A stretch of 64,000 bases of DNA from PNON01 sp964387025 (GTDB lineage: Bacteria; Chloroflexota; Anaerolineae; Anaerolineales; Anaerolineaceae), in NCBI GenBank assembly GCA_964387025.1, contig CAYLUZ010000008.1:1-64000 (forward strand). The letters run 5' to 3'. The notes under the pieces are model-generated. The model was given only the letters and a program-made list of their open reading frames with translations. It did not search any database and was not told where the DNA came from. The position numbers were made by a program, and so were the translations under genes. Of the stretch, positions 52,852 through 61,435 are shown in pieces (within the stretch, counting starts at the first letter, position 1; each line of letters begins with the position of its first letter).

Positions 52852-52872
52852 CCCATTCGGGTTATTTTTTTT
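52843..52872 (+). terminator. Bidirectional terminator after the NAD(P)HX repair gene
   Basis: AAAAAATAACCC-ATTC-GGGTTATTTTTT: 12-bp stem with A tract upstream and T tract downstream; includes the stop codon of the plus-strand gene and serves the convergent YtxH-like gene. Confidence 0.93.
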
Positions 52873-52895
52873 CTTGTTTGTGGCCGGCTTCCAAA

Positions 52896-53252
52896 TCAGA
52901 TCGTTACCTCTGGAGAAGAACCCTTATCTTTTTTTACTAATTTCTCGACTTTTCCTTTTCCATCTTCGTAAACTGCTTTGCCCTTTGTTTTTAAGTCTTC
53001 AGCAGTCTTCTTCGCTTCCTGTGATAATGCTCCGACTTTTACTTTTGCATCCGCTGCATATACACCAGCCTTTTCCGCCACTTCTTCGTAAGTATCAGAC
53101 GCCATATCTTTTAATTCGATAGCTTTTTCTTTAATTACGGTTCGGGTTTCTTCACCAGATTGTGGGGCGAGCAGCAAAGCAACAGCAGCACCAGTCAATC
53201 CACCGACTATAAAACCAACTAAAAATGAACCAAAATCACTTCGTTCTGACAT
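52896..53252 (-). CDS. YtxH-like small membrane protein
   Basis: A 118-residue protein: one N-terminal glycine-rich helix (FLVGFIVGGLTGAAVALLLAPQSG, residues 8-31) followed by a long amphipathic charged helix, as in the YtxH/gas-vesicle-like family. GGAG stands five bases before ATG 53252; the frame extends five codons further only through a TTG. It lies 39 bases after a two-helix protein gene. The pair resembles Firmicute YtxH plus DUF948 stress-associated gene pairs. Function unknown. Confidence 0.82.
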   Translation of the reverse strand: MSERSDFGSFLVGFIVGGLTGAAVALLLAPQSGEETRTVIKEKAIELKDMASDTYEEVAEKAGVYAADAKVKVGALSQEAKKTAEDLKTKGKAVYEDGKGKVEKLVKKDKGSSPEVTI

Positions 53253-53291
53253 TTTTTCTCCTTTCAAGGTAACTTACTTGTTCAAGTAGTA

Positions 53292-53741
53292 CTATTTTTT
53301 AAATATATTGATCATATCGATCGCTTTTTTAAATCCAGCCAAGTATTCATTCATTTTTATCACTGGCTCTACCATATTATCACTTAAGAACTTAGCTGTA
53401 CCTTTAAGTGTAGAAACTGTTTCATTGGTTGAATTAAGGATCGGTTTGACTTCATTCTGGAGTAGATTAATTAGAGCAGCCAGTTGAATGATCATTACAA
53501 CGAGCGCCACCCCAATTATGAGAAACTCAATTGCCATAAAAATGATAAAAATATCCCTTATCTTACCTGTTTGATCGTCTGACATCGCAGAAAGGCTGAT
53601 CACTGAAAGAACAATTCCTGCAATCAACGCGAGTACTAAAACAACTGCGCAAATAACTAGCAGGCGCTGTTTCATATTTACTTTTGATGGCTCAGGGATA
53701 TTTGCGACTGGATCTATTGGAGTTTCAGATATATTCGCCAT
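53292..53741 (-). CDS. Two-helix membrane protein, DUF948-like context
   Basis: A 149-residue protein: polar N-terminal 24 residues, two strong helices (about 25-50 and 63-95), then an amphipathic tail (NEVKPILNSTNETVSTLKGT) like that of DUF948 proteins. It precedes a YtxH-like gene on the same strand, a recurrent pairing in Gram-positives. I cannot assign a function. Start ATG 53741 has no strong ribosome site. Confidence 0.7.
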   Translation of the reverse strand: MANISETPIDPVANIPEPSKVNMKQRLLVICAVVLVLALIAGIVLSVISLSAMSDDQTGKIRDIFIIFMAIEFLIIGVALVVMIIQLAALINLLQNEVKPILNSTNETVSTLKGTAKFLSDNMVEPVIKMNEYLAGFKKAIDMINIFKK

Positions 53742-53791
53742 AATAAAATTATAGCATAGATACCAATGTTTATATATGGTTAGTATAGAGA

Positions 53792-54571
53792 TTATTCACC
53801 AAACTCGAGATCATATTCCTGAGTTCCAGAAACATCCCCGATAGATTCAAGAGTAATCTCTGAAAATAAACCATCCTGTTTGGTGATAATCATATTCTGC
53901 TTTACAAGTTCCAGTAATGCTAAGAATGTAACCACCATTTCCAGCCGTGTTGGCTCGTTATCGAAAATCGAATTAAATGAGACCAACCCTTTCTCTCGCA
54001 GCAATGATATGATCAAACCGATTTTTTCCCTAATGGAAAAACGGGGCATTTGGATCAATCTGCCGCCAAATGTGGTGTCTGATTGGTTAAGAAGGACAAC
54101 CCTGGCTGCTTCTGCGAGGTCGTCAATCGAAATTCCAGTAAGGTCGATTACCTCCTCAATTTTAATGGGAGGGGCAATATGCAAAAAAGTTGAAAGTTTG
54201 AGTTCTTCTCGTAAAGCTAATGTTTTAGCGCTTTCCTTGAACAGTTTGTAGAGTAACAACTGTTGGGCAAGGCTTTCGCCAGGATCCTCTTCTCCAGGAG
54301 CGCGAGAAGGAGGAACAGGCAGTAATGCTTCGGATTTGATCTGGATCAATTTGGCAGCAACAACCAAAAAGTAAGAAATTTCGGTCGGATCTTTTTCGGT
54401 CAACTGCTCCAGGTACGCTAGAAACTGATCGGTCACCTGGGCTAGAGCAAGCTTGGTAATATCCAGTTCTGCTTTCTCAATTAGCGTAAGTAATAGATCT
54501 AACGGACCGCTGTATAAACCCGTGGAGACCTGGTATTTTTCACCTGTAAATAGTGGCGGTAACATGGTCAT
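53792..54571 (-). CDS. scpA: Segregation and condensation protein A (kleisin)
   Basis: A 259-residue kleisin linking the SMC heads. The N-terminal YSGPLDLLLTLIEKAELDITKL and SYFLVVAAKLIQIKSEALLP are diagnostic, and a winged-helix C-terminus follows (LVVTFLALLEL-type segment). A TATAAT box lies 7 bases before ATG 54571 and there is no ribosome site, predicting a leaderless mRNA; a second ATG is two codons in. Divergent from moaC. Confidence 0.95.
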   Translation of the reverse strand: MTMLPPLFTGEKYQVSTGLYSGPLDLLLTLIEKAELDITKLALAQVTDQFLAYLEQLTEKDPTEISYFLVVAAKLIQIKSEALLPVPPSRAPGEEDPGESLAQQLLLYKLFKESAKTLALREELKLSTFLHIAPPIKIEEVIDLTGISIDDLAEAARVVLLNQSDTTFGGRLIQMPRFSIREKIGLIISLLREKGLVSFNSIFDNEPTRLEMVVTFLALLELVKQNMIITKQDGLFSEITLESIGDVSGTQEYDLEFGE

Positions 54572-54578
54572 GGCTGCA

Positions 54579-54607
54579 ATTATAGCAAGATACTTCTGCG
54601 GTGTACA
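54579..54607 (-). promoter_or_regulatory. scpA promoter, leaderless type
   Basis: TGTACA (54602-54607), 17-base spacer, TATAAT (54579-54584) on the minus strand, 7 bases from the scpA ATG. The expected transcription start coincides with the start codon. Confidence 0.65.
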
Positions 54608-54611
54608 CTAA

Positions 54612-54641
54612 TTGCGCTTGTAAGCTGTGTGCGGGTATAAT
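54612..54641 (+). promoter_or_regulatory. moaC promoter, leaderless type
   Basis: TTGCGC (54612-54617), 18-base spacer, TATAAT (54636-54641), 6 bases from the moaC ATG. It is back to back with the scpA promoter, with the -35 boxes only four bases apart. Confidence 0.65.
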
Positions 54642-54647
54642 TTGATT

Positions 54648-55130
54648 ATGGAAAATAAAGAATTAACCCATGTAGATGAATCAGGTAAAGCACATATGGT
54701 GGATATATCCGCAAAAACACCTACTCTGCGCATAGCTATCGCGAAGGGTGAAATCGTATTATCTCCTGCAACACTAAAACTCGTTACGGACGGACAGATG
54801 AAAAAGGGCGATGTCCTTACTGTTGCTCAATTAGCAGGAATAATGGCTGCTAAAAAGACTTCTGAACTAATTCCGCTTTGTCATCCGATAAACATTAACC
54901 AGATCGTCGTTGATCTGGATATTGATAATAACTTACCGGGAATATTAGTCAAAGCGGAGATAAGAACATTTGACAGGACAGGGGCTGAAATGGAAGCTTT
55001 GACGGCTGTCAGTGTTGCTTCACTGACTATCTATGACATGATCAAAGCTGTTCAAAAAGACGCGAGGATTATGAACATCAGATTAGTTGAAAAGCATGGG
55101 GGTAAAAGCGGGGATATCTTCAATGATTAA
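54648..55130 (+). CDS. moaC: Cyclic pyranopterin monophosphate synthase MoaC
   Basis: A 160-residue enzyme of molybdenum cofactor synthesis converting the MoaA product to cPMP. LTHVDESGKAHMVDIS, the active-site SELIPLCHPI (72-81) and EMEALTAVSVASLTIYDM are diagnostic. The frame is open 7 codons upstream, but ATG 54648 matches the family start. A TATAAT box 6 bases upstream and no ribosome site predict a leaderless mRNA. It overlaps the MoaD-MoaE gene by 8 bases. moaA is not in the window. Confidence 0.95.
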   Translation: MENKELTHVDESGKAHMVDISAKTPTLRIAIAKGEIVLSPATLKLVTDGQMKKGDVLTVAQLAGIMAAKKTSELIPLCHPININQIVVDLDIDNNLPGILVKAEIRTFDRTGAEMEALTAVSVASLTIYDMIKAVQKDARIMNIRLVEKHGGKSGDIFND

Positions 55131-55842
55131 TGAAAATATCGTTGTAAAGATATTGTTCTTTGCCCATCTCAAGGAAATGGCCAATACCAGGGAGATGGAG
55201 ATGAGTCTGCCTCCCCAAAGTACCATTCACCAACTAAAAGAAAACCTGATCAAATTACACCCGGAAATGGCAAAGCCGCTGTCTTTTGCTCTGAGTTCCC
55301 TAAATCATGAATATGTAGAAGAGTCCCAGTTAATCTGTGAAAACGATGAGGTGGGATTTTTTCCTCCAGTCTCCGGTGGCAGCGATCATACTAATAACGC
55401 GGTTCTAATAACTGAAGATGAACTGGATGTCAATAAAATATTAATAGCACTAACCACGAATGAGACAGGTGCAGCATGCATTTTCACGGGTTTTGTACGA
55501 CAGGATACCAAACGTGGAAAAGCGCACCTGACCAACCACCTGGAATATGAATCTTATTTTCCAATGGCGGAAGCGAAAATGTTACAGATTTGTGATGAGA
55601 TACGTGAAAAATGGCCGTTGATAATAAAAATCTTCATGGTTCAAAGATTGGGTGTTTTGTTACCAGGTGAAGTAACAATAGCCATTGGTTGTTCTTCTGC
55701 ACATAGAGATCAGGGAATTTTTGAAGCAGCTCACTATGGAATTGACAGGATGAAAGAAATTGTTCCAGTCTGGAAAAAAGAAATTGGAATAGATGGATCA
55801 GAATGGGTGGAAGGTACGTATAGACCAAAACCAGGCGAATGA
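55123..55842 (+). CDS. moaE: MoaD-MoaE fusion (MoaX type), molybdopterin synthase
   Basis: A 239-residue fusion of both molybdopterin synthase subunits. Residues 1-86 are MoaD (ubiquitin-like, VKILFFAHLKEMAN) ending in PPVSGG at 81-86, the diglycine that must be free to carry sulfur. Residues about 95-239 are MoaE (GAACIFTGFVR, HRDQGIFEAAHYGIDRMKE, VWKKE). Such fusions (MoaX in mycobacteria) are cut after the diglycine. The start at 55123 has GGGGAT upstream and overlaps the moaC stop. Confidence 0.92.
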   Translation: MINENIVVKILFFAHLKEMANTREMEMSLPPQSTIHQLKENLIKLHPEMAKPLSFALSSLNHEYVEESQLICENDEVGFFPPVSGGSDHTNNAVLITEDELDVNKILIALTTNETGAACIFTGFVRQDTKRGKAHLTNHLEYESYFPMAEAKMLQICDEIREKWPLIIKIFMVQRLGVLLPGEVTIAIGCSSAHRDQGIFEAAHYGIDRMKEIVPVWKKEIGIDGSEWVEGTYRPKPGE

Positions 55843-55846
55843 CAAT

Positions 55847-56932
55847 ATGAAAATATCGTGTAATACCTGTAGGAATGCGTTTGACTTCAAACGAATGGAT
55901 TATTTGTGTCCAAAGTGCGGGGGTATTTTTGATATTAGCAATTTTCCAGTACTTGATCTTGATAAGGCGGATGCTAAGCGACAAGGACTGATGCGATATT
56001 TAGAATTTTTAGGGCTGGACCAAAAAACCGAACCACTAACTCTCAATGAGGGCGGCACAAGATTAATTGAGGATGAATTTCAAGGCCGGAAAATATTCCA
56101 TAAAATGGAATCGCTCAATCCAACCGGTTCTTATAAGGATCGTGGAACGGTTGTCCTCATAAATTATTTGAAACAATACGAAATTGAATCAGTTGTTGAA
56201 GATTCATCCGGAAATGCAGGAGCTTCATTTGCAGCATATGCAGCTTTAGCCGGCATTAAAGCCAGGATCTTTGTTCCAGATTCTGCTTCAGGTCCCAAAC
56301 GAAAACAAATAGAGGAATATGGTGCGGAATTGGTTGCCATTTCCGGACCAAGAGCATATGCAGCCAGGGCGGTCAGAATAGAAGCTGACCGAGGAACGGT
56401 ATATGCAAGCCACGCGTATATGCCAATGGGATTATTGGGAATTGCGACAATTGCTTTTGAAGTTTTTGAATCTATAGCTGAAGACATAAATAGCATAATC
56501 GTACCTATTGGTCATGGCGGATTAATTCTAGGGATTATGCGCGGCTACATTTCTTTGCTTGAAGCTGGTTACATTCGGCGACTACCAAAATTTATTGGGG
56601 TGCAGGCTGCGCTTTGCTCGCCAGTGGCAAATATATTGACACCGATCGAGAATGAAGGAAAATACCCTCAGACCACAATCGCTGAGGGAGTAAGGGTGAC
56701 TGAACCTGTAAGGGGACAAGCAGTTGCTGACTTAATAAAAAAGAATAATGGTATGATAATAAGAGTAAGTGAGGAAATGATTTTACCTGCCTTTGAAGAG
56801 CTGAAATTAAGAGGGATCGATGTTGAACCAACCTCTGCACTTACCTGGGCTGGACTAAAATTGTTGCCTAAAGAAGTAACAGGACCAATACTATTGATAC
56901 AGACAGGTGCCGGATACAAATATCAAACCTAA
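55847..56932 (+). CDS. thrC: Threonine synthase-like PLP enzyme with N-terminal zinc ribbon
   Basis: A 361-residue fold-type II PLP enzyme. The N-terminus has C5, C8, C21 and C24 as a small zinc ribbon. The PLP lysine is K97 in NPTGSYKDRG, SSGNAGASFAAYA binds phosphate, and the end has PTSALTWAGL. This fits the zinc-ribbon threonine synthase branch, converting O-phosphohomoserine to threonine; related uncharacterised PLP lyases are possible. Start at ATG 55847 follows the previous stop by 4 bases and places the first zinc cysteine at residue 5; the frame is open 18 codons further into the MoaE end. Confidence 0.87.
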   Translation: MKISCNTCRNAFDFKRMDYLCPKCGGIFDISNFPVLDLDKADAKRQGLMRYLEFLGLDQKTEPLTLNEGGTRLIEDEFQGRKIFHKMESLNPTGSYKDRGTVVLINYLKQYEIESVVEDSSGNAGASFAAYAALAGIKARIFVPDSASGPKRKQIEEYGAELVAISGPRAYAARAVRIEADRGTVYASHAYMPMGLLGIATIAFEVFESIAEDINSIIVPIGHGGLILGIMRGYISLLEAGYIRRLPKFIGVQAALCSPVANILTPIENEGKYPQTTIAEGVRVTEPVRGQAVADLIKKNNGMIIRVSEEMILPAFEELKLRGIDVEPTSALTWAGLKLLPKEVTGPILLIQTGAGYKYQT

Positions 56933-57003
56933 TATGTTAGTGGAACTCAAAATCTTCACCATGTGAAGAATTTGCGTTCCCTTAACTGGATGGAGATGTA
57001 TAA

Positions 57004-57729
57004 ATGGATTTAATACCAGATCAAAGCGATCAAGAGCTGCCGGTTGATTTGGCAAAGAGACTTGGACTGCCATTTTCCAATGACCTTTCTCTTCTTCAAC
57101 GGGCATTAACTCACCGGTCCTACGTTAACGAACATCCGGAATCGATAGAAGACAATGAAAGGTTGGAATTTTTAGGAGATGCCGTTCTCGATTTCCTGGT
57201 TGGTGCTTATTTATATAATCATTACCCGGAAATGGCTGAAGGGGATCTGACACGAATGCGATCCGCATTAGTGCATACAGAACAACTGGCTAGATTTGCA
57301 AAAAAGATCGATCTTGGAAGGGCTTTACGTCTTGGTCATGGTGAATTTCAGGCTAACGGAAGAAAGAAATCTCCATTGTTATGTGATGCATTTGAAGCAC
57401 TAATTGGGGCTATTTATCTATCAGGAGGAATTTCGAAAGTAATAGATTTTTTTTATCCGATGGTTGAAGAAAAATGCCTTGAACTCATGGACAATAAGAG
57501 TATTCAAGATCCAAAAAGCCAATTACAAGAATGGTCCCAGGCGAATGGTTTATTCATCCCCAGCTATCACACTAAAACGGATACAGGACCTGATCATGCG
57601 AAGATATTTGAAATTGAGGTAATAGTTAATGGAGAGGTGATGGGAGTCGGAGTCGGACGAAGCAAACAAATTGCGGCAAAAAATGCTGCTAAAGTTGCCC
57701 TTGAAAAAATTGGAATGGAAAAACAATAG
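57004..57729 (+). CDS. rnc: Ribonuclease III
   Basis: A 241-residue double-strand RNA endonuclease. Signature NERLEFLGDA (51-60), second metal site CDAFEALIGA (D128, E131), and a C-terminal dsRNA-binding domain (about 168-237, DPKSQLQEWSQANG). It processes rRNA precursors and mRNAs. GGAG lies eight bases before ATG 57004. A small 7-bp hairpin (56953-56969) sits in the short gap upstream. smc follows after 31 bases, a common bacterial arrangement. Confidence 0.96.
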   Translation: MDLIPDQSDQELPVDLAKRLGLPFSNDLSLLQRALTHRSYVNEHPESIEDNERLEFLGDAVLDFLVGAYLYNHYPEMAEGDLTRMRSALVHTEQLARFAKKIDLGRALRLGHGEFQANGRKKSPLLCDAFEALIGAIYLSGGISKVIDFFYPMVEEKCLELMDNKSIQDPKSQLQEWSQANGLFIPSYHTKTDTGPDHAKIFEIEVIVNGEVMGVGVGRSKQIAAKNAAKVALEKIGMEKQ

Positions 57730-57760
57730 ACTTTTATACTGAATTAGGAATATAGATATT

Positions 57761-60700
57761 ATGCCTCTTCGTTTAAAATCTTTAGAATTGCATGGTTATA
57801 AAACTTTTGCCAGTCGGACAGGATTTGAATTTCCTGGAATGATCACTGCGATCGTTGGACCGAATGGATCAGGAAAGTCAAATGTTACCGATGGACTCAG
57901 GTGGGTACTTGGAGAACAATCTTATTCCTTATTACGCGGAAAGAAAACAGAAGACATGATATTTACCGGGTCAGATCAGCGTCCGAGAGCTGGTATGGCT
58001 GCCTGCACTATCATTTTTGACAATTCTGATGGATGGCTGCCCATTGATTATTCTGAGGTTGCGATCACTCGAAGAGCCTATCGTGATGGACAGAATGAGT
58101 ACTTGCTGAATGGTCAACGGGTAAGGTTGAAGGATATCTCCGAGCTATTGGCACAATCCGGGTTATCTGAAAGAACTTATTCCATAATTGGACAAGGGTT
58201 GATAGATAATTCTCTTGCCTTACGTCCGGAAGAACGAAGAAAACTATTTGAAGAAGCAGCTGGAATTGGACTTTACCGGGGAAGACGCAATGAATCCTTG
58301 ACCAGACTTGAGGTTACCCGAAGAAATATGGAACGGGTAAATGATATCCTGGTGGAGTTGGCACCACGGATTAACATTCTGGAAAAACAAGCAAAAAAAG
58401 CAGAGGACTTTGAAAGGATAAAAGCCGATCTGCGGATGGTTTTAAGAGAGTGGTACGGATATCACTGGTATAAAGGTCAGGAGGATATCGCGGATTCACG
58501 TAAGCATCAAAATGCACAAGAAAAACACTTGGAACAAGTAAAGAATAAGCACGAAGGAATCAATAAGCAGATCAGTGATCTTAGGAAAGAAATCCAGAAT
58601 TTACGTGATGAGATAAATACCTGGCATTCACAAGCATCTGAACTGCATATTGAAAAAGAAATCTTATTAAAAGAGTTTGCTGTTCGAGATGAGAGAGTCC
58701 GTTCACTTACTGACCAGATAAATGCTTATGAATTGGATATTACAAGATTGGAAGAAGAAATTAGATCTGGTAAGCTTAGTTTGGATGAAATTTCGAATGA
58801 GAGTCAGGAGATTAAAACAGAATTAGATTCCGCACTTGAGAAAGAGATATTGCTGAACAAGCAAATTTCTGGAATTCAAGACCAAAGGGATCAAATTGAT
58901 AAAGTAATTAAAGATTTGAGAAAATCAATCTCCAACCTCGAAACAGGATCCATCAAAAATAGAATTCAACTTGATGAGAAAAGTAACCGCCATAAAGTAT
59001 TGGAAAAATCATTTGTTGATATTGCTTCATCAATAGTCGAACTAAATAATAGTGCAGAGTCGACAAACGAGAAACTGCAACAAGCTCAAAAAACGAATAA
59101 TGACCTGAGTAGTCAAGTTAAATCGATTGAAGATCAGTTATCTTTCAAAATTGAAGAATCATCCCTGGCAAAGACCGAAATTGACCTTCTTGTAAAGGAA
59201 AAAACGATCTTGGAACAATCGATTTCCAAGTTAAAGATCGAAATTGAGATGTTGGAGCAAGCTGAGAATAACCTAATAGGATATCCATCAGGGACGAAAT
59301 CGCTTCTCCATGCTATTAGAAACGGCGATCTTTCTGGATTTGCGAATGCATTAAGTAGTCAAATGATCGTTGATGAGAAATATGAACATGCAATTTCAGT
59401 AGCACTTGGCGAGTATACAGATGCCATATTACTTAAAAAGAACTCTGATCCGAATATCGCACTATCAATGTTGCAAAATGAACAGAATGGGCGTACAGCT
59501 ATTATTCCGGAAGGGTGGATAAAATCTACACCGAAGGTGGTAAAACCTGACAATAAGGCTTGTATTGGGAATGCATTGGACTGTATTCAATTCCCTAGCG
59601 AATTACTACCTTTCTATGAATTATTACTATCCAGAGTATTAGTGATAACCGATCGTCAATATGCGCGCGAAATCCTTGCTCTGGTACCTCAAGATGTGAT
59701 GTTGGTGACGCTACTGGGAGAGGTTTTTTTCCATAACGGAAAAATAATTGGTGGTAAAAACAATACAAATACTCATATCAGCCGCCCGAGACAAATACAA
59801 GATCTTCAAACAAAACTAGGAAAAACCACACCTCAACTTGAAAAGATTAGTAAAGAAATTTCGATAAAACAAACAAAATTCGACAGCATAGTTTTAGAGA
59901 TTAAACATAAAACTGATCAAAAGAGGGCATTAGAAATTGAGCAGAATAAGGCATCAGGGGAATATCAAACCATATTAATGCAATTGGAAAAAACTAACAG
60001 GCAATTGGACTGGAACATTTCTCAACAGCAAGGAATTAAGCGCGAAAAAACGAATTTAGAAAATGATATTAGCGCATTATCTGGTTCATATAGTGAAAAC
60101 CAGAAAGAAATTGAAGGATTAAATGAACAATTAAAAAGCAGTTACACAAAGTTGAATTTGATCAGTATAGATGACCTTAAGCGAGATTTGAGTTATACAC
60201 AGACAAACATCGCTGTTAATCAACGGGCTATCAATGAATTAAATAAACGAATTACTGAAAAATCCACTCAAATCCGGAATAATTCCATTATCCTTGATAA
60301 TCTAAATGAAAAATTGTCAGTAAATAAACGTGCAATTCAAGAAATTGAAACCGGAAAAAATGACAGGAAGATGGACGAAGATCAAAAAAATGTTATCCTG
60401 ACAGAATTGCAGGAAAAAATTCTACCTGCGGAAACAAGATTAAAAGTATTGGATGACAAATATAATGAATTGCTTATAACTGAAGAAAATAGTCAACAAA
60501 TGGTAAACAATGCTGAAAAGTATTTTACCCAGGCACAAATGGACTATTTCCGTAAGAAAGAAGCTATTGATCAACTACAACATCGGATAGAAGAGGATTT
60601 TGGTTTGGTTGCTTTTGATTATGGAAAAGACATTACTGGTCCCACACCTTTACCAATCGAAGGAATGGTCGAACAACTTCCGGTAATAAAGGAAATTACA

Positions 60701-61375
60701 CCAGAGTTGGAAGAAAGCATTTCCAGACAAAAATCTTTATTACGACGGATAGGTTCAGTAAATCCCGAAGCAAAAGAAGAATACGAATCAACTAAAGTAC
60801 GCTTTGATTTCCTATCTCAACAAATCAATGATCTAACCGTGGCTGAAGAAAACCTAAAGCATATTCTGATCGATTTGGACATTTTGATGAAATCTGAATT
60901 TCAAAAGACATTTAATGCGGTGTCTGAAGAATTCCCCCAAATGTTTACTAAACTTTTCGGAGGAGGTAGTGCGAGGTTAGTACTTTCCGATCCGGATGAC
61001 TTAAATGAATCAGGTATCGAGATACATGCAAGGCTTCCAGGGAAACGCGAGCAAGAATTGACCTTATTATCTGGAGGGGAAAGAAGCCTAACGGCTGTTG
61101 CTTTGATATTTGCATTATTAAAAATTTCACCCACTCCTTTTTGCGTTCTTGATGAGGTGGATGCGATGCTGGATGAATCAAATGTTGGAAGGTTCCGTGA
61201 ATTATTGTTGGAGTTGAGCAGTGAGATTCAATTCATTCTGGTAACCCATAATAGAAACACGGTTCAAGCTGCAAATGTTATCTATGGCATCACGATGGGT
61301 AGGGATTCAACCAGCCAGATGGTCAGTTTGCGCCTGGACGAAGTGCCCGATGAATTATTGAACAGAAGCAAGTAA
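57761..61375 (+). CDS. smc: Chromosome segregation ATPase SMC
   Basis: A 1204-residue SMC protein of full length. Walker A GPNGSGKS (33-40), coiled coil (about 170-500), hinge (about 505-670; GYPSGTKSLLHAI, VALGEYTDAILL), returning coiled coil, and C-terminal signature LLSGGERSLTAVAL with Walker B FCVLDEVDAMLD. Together with ScpA and ScpB, both in this window, it forms the condensin that organises the chromosome. A strong terminator follows. Confidence 0.98.
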   Translation: MPLRLKSLELHGYKTFASRTGFEFPGMITAIVGPNGSGKSNVTDGLRWVLGEQSYSLLRGKKTEDMIFTGSDQRPRAGMAACTIIFDNSDGWLPIDYSEVAITRRAYRDGQNEYLLNGQRVRLKDISELLAQSGLSERTYSIIGQGLIDNSLALRPEERRKLFEEAAGIGLYRGRRNESLTRLEVTRRNMERVNDILVELAPRINILEKQAKKAEDFERIKADLRMVLREWYGYHWYKGQEDIADSRKHQNAQEKHLEQVKNKHEGINKQISDLRKEIQNLRDEINTWHSQASELHIEKEILLKEFAVRDERVRSLTDQINAYELDITRLEEEIRSGKLSLDEISNESQEIKTELDSALEKEILLNKQISGIQDQRDQIDKVIKDLRKSISNLETGSIKNRIQLDEKSNRHKVLEKSFVDIASSIVELNNSAESTNEKLQQAQKTNNDLSSQVKSIEDQLSFKIEESSLAKTEIDLLVKEKTILEQSISKLKIEIEMLEQAENNLIGYPSGTKSLLHAIRNGDLSGFANALSSQMIVDEKYEHAISVALGEYTDAILLKKNSDPNIALSMLQNEQNGRTAIIPEGWIKSTPKVVKPDNKACIGNALDCIQFPSELLPFYELLLSRVLVITDRQYAREILALVPQDVMLVTLLGEVFFHNGKIIGGKNNTNTHISRPRQIQDLQTKLGKTTPQLEKISKEISIKQTKFDSIVLEIKHKTDQKRALEIEQNKASGEYQTILMQLEKTNRQLDWNISQQQGIKREKTNLENDISALSGSYSENQKEIEGLNEQLKSSYTKLNLISIDDLKRDLSYTQTNIAVNQRAINELNKRITEKSTQIRNNSIILDNLNEKLSVNKRAIQEIETGKNDRKMDEDQKNVILTELQEKILPAETRLKVLDDKYNELLITEENSQQMVNNAEKYFTQAQMDYFRKKEAIDQLQHRIEEDFGLVAFDYGKDITGPTPLPIEGMVEQLPVIKEITPELEESISRQKSLLRRIGSVNPEAKEEYESTKVRFDFLSQQINDLTVAEENLKHILIDLDILMKSEFQKTFNAVSEEFPQMFTKLFGGGSARLVLSDPDDLNESGIEIHARLPGKREQELTLLSGGERSLTAVALIFALLKISPTPFCVLDEVDAMLDESNVGRFRELLLELSSEIQFILVTHNRNTVQAANVIYGITMGRDSTSQMVSLRLDEVPDELLNRSK

Positions 61376-61386
61376 TAAATAATAAA

Positions 61387-61417
61387 AAAAAAGTGAACCG
61401 AAGAGGTTCACTTTTTT
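61387..61417 (+). terminator. Bidirectional terminator after smc
   Basis: AAAAAAGTGAACC-GAAGA-GGTTCACTTTTTT: perfect 13-bp stem with A and T tracts, between the convergent smc and foldase genes. Confidence 0.95.
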
Positions 61418-61435
61418 GTACGCATTCAGAACGTA

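Noticed and set aside
56953..56969. Hairpin TCTTCAC-CAT-GTGAAGA upstream of rnc as an RNase III autoregulatory site.
   Set aside because: Seven base pairs is too short for RNase III cleavage, which usually needs about 20; kept only as a note.
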